Positions 59,067 through 64,000 of a stretch of DNA of 64,000 nt are shown piece by piece; position 1 is the first letter of the stretch, and every line of letters begins with the position of its first letter. Position numbers and translations under genes: made by a program. The notes below the pieces were generated by a model that saw only the letters and a program-made list of their open reading frames with translations, had not been told where the DNA came from and did not search any database. Origin of the DNA: Helicobacter pylori (GTDB lineage: Bacteria > Campylobacterota > Campylobacteria > Campylobacterales > Helicobacteraceae); NCBI RefSeq assembly GCF_001653475.1, contig NZ_CP011487.1, forward strand, positions 744,001 through 808,000. The letters are read 5' to 3'.

Positions 59067-59666
59067 ATGGAACTCGGTTTCAATGAATCAGAAAGACAAA
59101 AGATCTTAGATAACAACAGCTCTCTTATGAGAAATGCAAATGAAGTAAGGGATAAGTTTATTCAAAATTACGCCATTTCTTTAAAAGATAGCAACGATCC
59201 GCAAGATTTTTTGAGAAGAGTTCAAGAGTTAAGAATCAATATGCAAAAGAATTTTATTAGTTTTGATGCTTATTACAACTATTTGAACAACCTTGTGTTA
59301 GCCAGTTACAATCGTTGCAAACAAGAAAAGACTTTTGCAGAAAGCACGATCAAAAATGAACTAACGCTTGGGGAGTTTGTTGCAGAAATTTCTGACAACT
59401 TCAATAATTTTATGTGTGATGAAGTGGCAAGAATTTCAGATCTAGTGGCTTCTTATCTGCCAAGAGAGTATTTACCGCCATTCATAGATGGCAATATGAT
59501 GGGCGTGGCGTTTCAGATTCTAGGGATAGATGATTTTGGGAGGAAGCTCAATGAGATTGTCCAAGATATAGGGACTAAATATATTATTTTGAGCAAAAAT
59601 AAGACTTATCTCACTTCTTTAGAAAGAGCTAAATTGATAACCCAATTAAAATTAAATTTGGAATAA
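59067..59666 (+). CDS. cagZ: CagZ, stabiliser of the coupling protein
   Basis: The 199-residue all-helical protein has no signal peptide. CagZ binds and stabilises Cag-beta at the inner membrane and aids CagA delivery. It starts at ATG 59067 behind AAAGGAA and ends 4 bp before the Cag-alpha gene. It corresponds to HP0526. Confidence 0.94.
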   Translation: MELGFNESERQKILDNNSSLMRNANEVRDKFIQNYAISLKDSNDPQDFLRRVQELRINMQKNFISFDAYYNYLNNLVLASYNRCKQEKTFAESTIKNELTLGEFVAEISDNFNNFMCDEVARISDLVASYLPREYLPPFIDGNMMGVAFQILGIDDFGRKLNEIVQDIGTKYIILSKNKTYLTSLERAKLITQLKLNLE

Positions 59667-59670
59667 GAAC

Positions 59671-60663
59671 ATGACTGAAGACAGATTGAGCGCAGAAGAT
59701 AAAAAATTTCTAGAAGTAGAAAGAGCTTTAAAAGAAGCGGCATTAAATCCTTTAAGGCATGCCACTGAAGAACTTTTTGGTGATTTTTTAAAAATGGAAA
59801 ATATCACTGAGATTTGTTACAACGGGAACAAGGTTGTATGGGTTTTAAAAAATAATGGCGAATGGCAACCATTTGATGTGAGAGACAAGAAAGCCTTTAG
59901 TCTGTCTCGTTTAATGCATTTTGCTCGGTGTTGTGCAAGTTTTAAGAAAAAAACCATAGACAACTATGAAAATCCTATTTTGAGCAGCAATTTAGCAAAT
60001 GGTGAAAGGGTGCAGATTGTCCTTTCCCCTGTTACAGTTAATGATGAAACCATTTCCATATCCATAAGGATACCCAGCAAAACAACCTATCCTCATAGCT
60101 TCTTTGAAGAGCAGGGTTTTTATAATCTACTAGATAACAAAGAACAAGCGATCAGCGCGATTAAAGATGGTATTGCTATTGGTAAGAATGTGATTGTTTG
60201 TGGCGGCACAGGAAGCGGTAAAACGACTTATATCAAAAGCATCATGGAGTTTATCCCTAAAGAAGAAAGGATCATATCCATTGAAGACACCGAAGAGATT
60301 GTATTCAAACATCACAAGAACTACACACAGCTTTTTTTTGGTGGGAATATCACCTCTGCTGATTGCTTAAAGTCATGTTTGAGAATGCGGCCTGATAGAA
60401 TCATTTTAGGAGAACTCAGAAGCAGTGAGGCATACGATTTTTATAATGTGCTTTGTAGCGGTCATAAAGGCACGCTAACCACTCTGCATGCAGGGAGCAG
60501 TGAAGAAGCGTTTATTCGTTTAGCCAACATGAGTTCATCTAATAGCGCAGCAAGGAATATCAAGTTTGAAAGTCTCATTGAGGGCTTTAAAGATTTAATT
60601 GATATGATTGTCCATATCAACCACCACAAACAGTGTGATGAATTTTATATCAAACACAGGTAG
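59671..60663 (+). CDS. virB11: Cag-alpha, VirB11-type hexameric ATPase
   Basis: VirB11 ATPases energise substrate transfer and pilus assembly. Walker A is GGTGSGKTTY (about residues 178-187). The Asp box ISIEDTEEIVF and Walker B region CLRMRPDRIILGELR with the following SGHKGTLTTLHAGS are intact. It has 330 residues, a normal length. It corresponds to HP0525. Confidence 0.97.
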   Translation: MTEDRLSAEDKKFLEVERALKEAALNPLRHATEELFGDFLKMENITEICYNGNKVVWVLKNNGEWQPFDVRDKKAFSLSRLMHFARCCASFKKKTIDNYENPILSSNLANGERVQIVLSPVTVNDETISISIRIPSKTTYPHSFFEEQGFYNLLDNKEQAISAIKDGIAIGKNVIVCGGTGSGKTTYIKSIMEFIPKEERIISIEDTEEIVFKHHKNYTQLFFGGNITSADCLKSCLRMRPDRIILGELRSSEAYDFYNVLCSGHKGTLTTLHAGSSEEAFIRLANMSSSNSAARNIKFESLIEGFKDLIDMIVHINHHKQCDEFYIKHR

Positions 60664-60671
60664 TAGGCGCA

Positions 60672-62918
60672 ATGGAAGACTTTTTGTATAACACCTTATA
60701 TTTCATAGAGGATTATAAGTTGGTTGTTATTGTTAGTTTCATAGGGTTAATAGCGTTATTTTTTCTCTACAAATTCATAAAAGCTCAAAAAAAGACTTTT
60801 AAAGATAAAGCTAACCAACCTCAAAAGAAAAAAAACTTTAAAGAAATCATGACAGAGGGGCTGAAAGAAAGAGTTAAAACCTTTGGCTTTTGGTTACAAG
60901 CTATACTATTACTATCCTATTCTTTTATCACATCAGGGTTATTTTTCTTGATTCTCTTAGGTAATTTTTATGATGATAACAGATTGCCTGAGAGCGATGA
61001 TGATCTTTTTGATATATGGATCTATGCGATACAAGATTTTCCTGCATACTATTTTAAGGCGCTTTGTTTTAGTTCACTCAAGATCTATGGGTTCAATATA
61101 TCCTTAGTCGTATATAGTTCTATTTTATGCTCTTATATATTCATTACCTTTTTTGTGTGGTTCTTAAAATACTTAACTCGGACTAGAGACATAGGAGCGA
61201 ATAAAAAAGTTGATGATCTCTTTGGTAGCGCGAGTTGGGAAACTGAAGAGAAAATGATCAAAGCTAAACTTATCACACCCAATAATAAAAAACGCGCCTT
61301 TGACAAACGAGAGGTTATTGTAGGCAGGCGTGGTTTAGGGGATTTTATCGCTTACGCAGGACAGGCGTTCATTGGCTTGATTGCTCCTACTAGAAGCGGT
61401 AAGGGGGTGGGTTTCATCATACCCAATATGATCAATTATCCTCAAAATATCGTTGTGTTTGACCCTAAGGCTGACACCATGGAAACTTGCGGAAAAATCA
61501 GAGAAAAACGCTTCAACCAAAAGGTGTATATTTATGAACCTTTCTCCTTAAAAACACACCGATTTAATCCTTTCGCTTATGTGGATTTTGGTAATGATGT
61601 GGTTTTGACTGAAGACATACTCTCTCAAATTGACACACGCTTAAAAGGGCATGGGATGGTGGCTAGTGGGGGGGATTTTTCCACTCAAATCTTTGGATTG
61701 GCAAAGCTCGTGTTCCCTGAAAGGCCTAATGAAAAAGATCCTTTTTTTAGCAATCAAGCGCGGAATCTTTTTGTCATCAATTGCAATATTTATAGGGATC
61801 TCATGTGGACTAAAAAGGGGCTTGAGTTTGTCAAAAGAAAAAAAATCATCATGCCTGAAACCCCCACGATGTTTTTCATAGGTTCTATGGCAAGCGGTAT
61901 CAACTTGATTGATGAAGACACAAACATGGAAAAAGTCGTGTCTTTAATGGAATTTTTTGGAGGTGAAGAAGATAAGAGTGGCGATAATCTAAGAGCGCTT
62001 AGTCCTGCCACTAGAAACATGTGGAATAACTTCAAGACAATGGGTGGTGCTAAAGAAACTTATAGCTCTGTTCAAGGGGTCTATACTTCAGCGTTTGCGC
62101 CTTACAATAACGCCATGATCAGAAATTTCACGAGCGCTAATGATTTTGATTTCAGGCGTTTAAGGATTGATGAAGTGAGTATTGGCGTGATCGCTAATCC
62201 TAAAGAAAGCACTATTGTTGGGCCGATATTAGAGCTGTTTTTCAATGTGATGATTTATAGCAACCTTATTCTGCCAATCCATGATCCACAATGCAAAAGA
62301 AGTTGCTTAATGCTTATGGATGAATTCACGCTCTGTGGCTATTTAGAGACCTTTGTTAAAGCGGTAGGGATTATGGCAGAATACAACATGCGCCCCGCTT
62401 TTGTGTTTCAAAGTAAGGCACAACTAGAGAATGACCCTCCACTTGGTTATGGTAGGAATGGTGCTAAGACCATTTTAGACAACCTTTCTTTGAATATGTA
62501 TTATGGGATTAACAACGATAACTACTACGAGCATTTTGAAAAACTTTCTAAGGTGTTAGGGAAATACACGAGACAAGATGTGAGCCGAAGCATTGATGAT
62601 AATACAGGTAAGACCAATACTTCTATCAGCAACAAAGAGCGGTTTTTGATGACTCCTGATGAATTGATGACTATGGGCGATGAGCTTATCATTTTAGAGA
62701 ATACGCTCAAACCAATCAAATGCCACAAGGCGCTTTACTATGATGATCCATTCTTCACCGATGAACTCATTAAGGTAAGTCCGAGCTTGAGCAAAAAATA
62801 CAAATTGGGGAAAGTGCCTGATCAGGCAACATTCTATGACGATTTGCAAGCCGCTAAAACTAGAGGTGAATTGAGCTATGATAAATCTTTAGTGCCTGTA
62901 GGTTCAAGCGAACTGTGA
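60672..62918 (+). CDS. virD4: Cag-beta, VirD4-type coupling protein
   Basis: VirD4 recruits CagA and feeds it into the T4SS. Three N-terminal membrane segments (about residues 11-30, 75-97 and 140-165) precede a TraG/VirD4 ATPase. Walker A is APTRSGKGVGF (about residue 238) and CLMLMDEFTLCG is the Walker B region. It has 748 residues, a normal length. It ends the cagV-to-beta plus-strand unit. It corresponds to HP0524. Confidence 0.97.
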   Translation: MEDFLYNTLYFIEDYKLVVIVSFIGLIALFFLYKFIKAQKKTFKDKANQPQKKKNFKEIMTEGLKERVKTFGFWLQAILLLSYSFITSGLFFLILLGNFYDDNRLPESDDDLFDIWIYAIQDFPAYYFKALCFSSLKIYGFNISLVVYSSILCSYIFITFFVWFLKYLTRTRDIGANKKVDDLFGSASWETEEKMIKAKLITPNNKKRAFDKREVIVGRRGLGDFIAYAGQAFIGLIAPTRSGKGVGFIIPNMINYPQNIVVFDPKADTMETCGKIREKRFNQKVYIYEPFSLKTHRFNPFAYVDFGNDVVLTEDILSQIDTRLKGHGMVASGGDFSTQIFGLAKLVFPERPNEKDPFFSNQARNLFVINCNIYRDLMWTKKGLEFVKRKKIIMPETPTMFFIGSMASGINLIDEDTNMEKVVSLMEFFGGEEDKSGDNLRALSPATRNMWNNFKTMGGAKETYSSVQGVYTSAFAPYNNAMIRNFTSANDFDFRRLRIDEVSIGVIANPKESTIVGPILELFFNVMIYSNLILPIHDPQCKRSCLMLMDEFTLCGYLETFVKAVGIMAEYNMRPAFVFQSKAQLENDPPLGYGRNGAKTILDNLSLNMYYGINNDNYYEHFEKLSKVLGKYTRQDVSRSIDDNTGKTNTSISNKERFLMTPDELMTMGDELIILENTLKPIKCHKALYYDDPFFTDELIKVSPSLSKKYKLGKVPDQATFYDDLQAAKTRGELSYDKSLVPVGSSEL

Positions 62919-63104
62919 TTTTAGTTTCTAATCGTTAGTTTTGTTTTTGAAAATCCTTCAAAATCAGATCAAGTGCTTCTTTGCAAGGAAAGCAAAAAGC
63001 CTATTCCAAAAAATAAAAAGACAAAATATCTTAACAAAAAGAAGCAAAATATATTTCAGAAAAATTAAAAGATAATGATGCAAATGATATTATTATAGAT
63101 TGCT

Positions 63105-63614
63105 CTACTCGTTATATCGCACCTGAGAATAAATGCAACGAAATTTCTTTACATAAGCACCATTAGGGTTATGTCTCATCCCCCCATTGTAAGCGCCTAT
63201 CGCCATTTCTACTAATTGATACACGCTTTTGTTGGGGTGTTTTTGTTTGTAATAATCAAAATTTTCTTTTAAAATTTGTTTGGCTAATTGGATCGCAAAA
63301 TCCACATCATTGAGCAATTTGTATTTGAGGAGCGTTTTAGAATAGGCAGGATAGAATTTTTTAGCGGTGTTTAAAGTGATATGAAACATGGAATAGGAAG
63401 TGTCTTTTAAGGATTTTTCTCGCTTGTTGTTCAACCCCAGAGAACTTTCTAATAAAGCGATAGAGATGAGCGTTCTGCACACCACTTCATTGCCGCAGCC
63501 TTTTTGATGGATATGGATAAGATTTTCGTATTGCTTGAAACTAATGGTTACTTTTTGGCATGGATAGGCTAAGGAATTAAGAAGTAAAGTCAGACCAATC
63601 CATTTCTCAAACAA
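63105..63614 (-). CDS. Cag-gamma, lytic transglycosylase
   Basis: The 169-residue protein has a signal peptide (GLTLLLNSLAYP) and a lysozyme-like fold. The catalytic Glu lies in ISIALLESSLGLNNKR (about residue 53), followed by SYSMFHITLNTA and AIGAYNGG, as in Slt-type enzymes. It would open peptidoglycan for T4SS assembly. It follows cag3 on the minus strand by 9 bp. It corresponds to HP0523 (cag4). Confidence 0.92.
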   Translation of the reverse strand: MFEKWIGLTLLLNSLAYPCQKVTISFKQYENLIHIHQKGCGNEVVCRTLISIALLESSLGLNNKREKSLKDTSYSMFHITLNTAKKFYPAYSKTLLKYKLLNDVDFAIQLAKQILKENFDYYKQKHPNKSVYQLVEMAIGAYNGGMRHNPNGAYVKKFRCIYSQVRYNE

Positions 63615-63623
63615 AACTCTAAC

Positions 63624-64000
63624 TTACTTTGAATCTTTCAATAACGCTTTTTGTAACTTTTGCTTGTCGTACTTGAGCTTGTCCTTCAGAGGTGAGAGCA
63701 GATTTTGAACACTCTCATAACCACACAGCATTCCCTCTTTATAGGGGTCGTTTTTGATTTTGACATAGAGACTAATGCCACTAGTATAACACAAACCATT
63801 AGACTTGATATAGTAGCTCTTAATTTCTTCTTCTAAGCTCCTCAAGTCATTAGGGTTGAGAGGTGTTTTTTTGCTGTAAGAATTTTCACTGATCAAAGTC
63901 CCCTCATAGCTTCTTTTGATCGTGGTCTCTTTATCCACTAACAATCCATTATAGTTTTCTTTTTCTTTGACAACTCTCATTACTTCGTCAGAATTACTTG
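63624..64000 (-). CDS. cag3: Cag3 (Cag-delta), C-terminal part, cut by window end
   Basis: The frame is open to base 64000, so the 5' end lies outside. About 125 C-terminal residues are visible, ending KLQKALLKDSK, with a Cys pair and a charged helical tail. Cag3 is a large outer-membrane core protein that works with CagM and CagT. The identification rests on position next to Cag-gamma. It corresponds to HP0522. Confidence 0.85.
   Translation of the reverse strand, partial: SNSDEVMRVVKEKENYNGLLVDKETTIKRSYEGTLISENSYSKKTPLNPNDLRSLEEEIKSYYIKSNGLCYTSGISLYVKIKNDPYKEGMLCGYESVQNLLSPLKDKLKYDKQKLQKALLKDSK

Overview
The window is chromosomal DNA of Helicobacter pylori. This is shown by low G+C, housekeeping genes in the order known from H. 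pylori (nth, fliN, pyrC, folD, lepB, pepA, dapF, fabG, acpP, fabF, accA, rho, murI), and above all a nearly complete cag pathogenicity island (cagPAI). All HP numbers and reference lengths quoted are from memory of strain 26695 and were not looked up. The window runs in the direction opposite to that numbering, from about HP0586 to HP0522.

Region 1 (1-31733) is the core chromosome. It holds an AsmA-like protein end, a FeoA-domain protein and nth. Next comes a fliN-fliO-TonB-like cluster and pyrC. A sialidase-like, membrane, and alkaline-phosphatase-superfamily transferase trio follows, whose first gene appears switched off by a C9 tract. Then come folD-lepB-M50 protease-rpiB, apt, dedA, pepA, ychF, a radical SAM gene, an AI-2E-family transporter (minus strand) and dapF. 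A DUF417 membrane protein and a divergent pair (RHH regulator and outer-membrane-like protein) lead into rpsU and the fatty acid cluster fabG, a 26-aa peptide, acpP, fabF and accA. A minus-strand operon rpmE-rsmI-trmH-like-rodZ-like-HP0555 and plus-strand rho and murI close the region.

Region 2 (31734-32444) is the left border of the cagPAI. The 3' end of murI carries the island's known direct-repeat sequence. It is followed by a minus-strand scrap of a superfamily I helicase, a plus-strand scrap of an IS605-family tnpB, and a hairpin that resembles an IS605-type right end.

Region 3 (32445-64000) is the cagPAI: cagA (minus), cagB-C-D-E-F-G-H-I-L (plus), cagN-M (minus), cagP (plus), a small membrane ORF (minus, possibly cagQ), cagS (plus), cagT-U (minus), cagV-W-X-Y-Z-alpha-beta (plus), cag-gamma (minus) and the 3' part of cag3/cag-delta (minus, cut by the window end). 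Together these encode the outer-membrane core complex (CagY, X, T, M, 3), inner-membrane parts (V, W, E, U), ATPases (E, alpha, beta), pilus or surface proteins (C, H, I, L), a transglycosylase (gamma) and the effector CagA with its chaperone CagF.

The most unusual points are these. cagY is split by an 11-nt shortfall in one repeat and its middle repeat region is very short, so the secretion system may be off. CagA has only two tyrosine motifs (EPIYA, EPIYT), no C/D motif, and a tandem 35-residue duplication. A C9 tract puts the sialidase-like gene out of frame. A 24-bp palindrome lies in front of the RHH regulator. A 14-codon leader ORF with a strong ribosome binding site precedes cagV. HP0554 has RodZ architecture.
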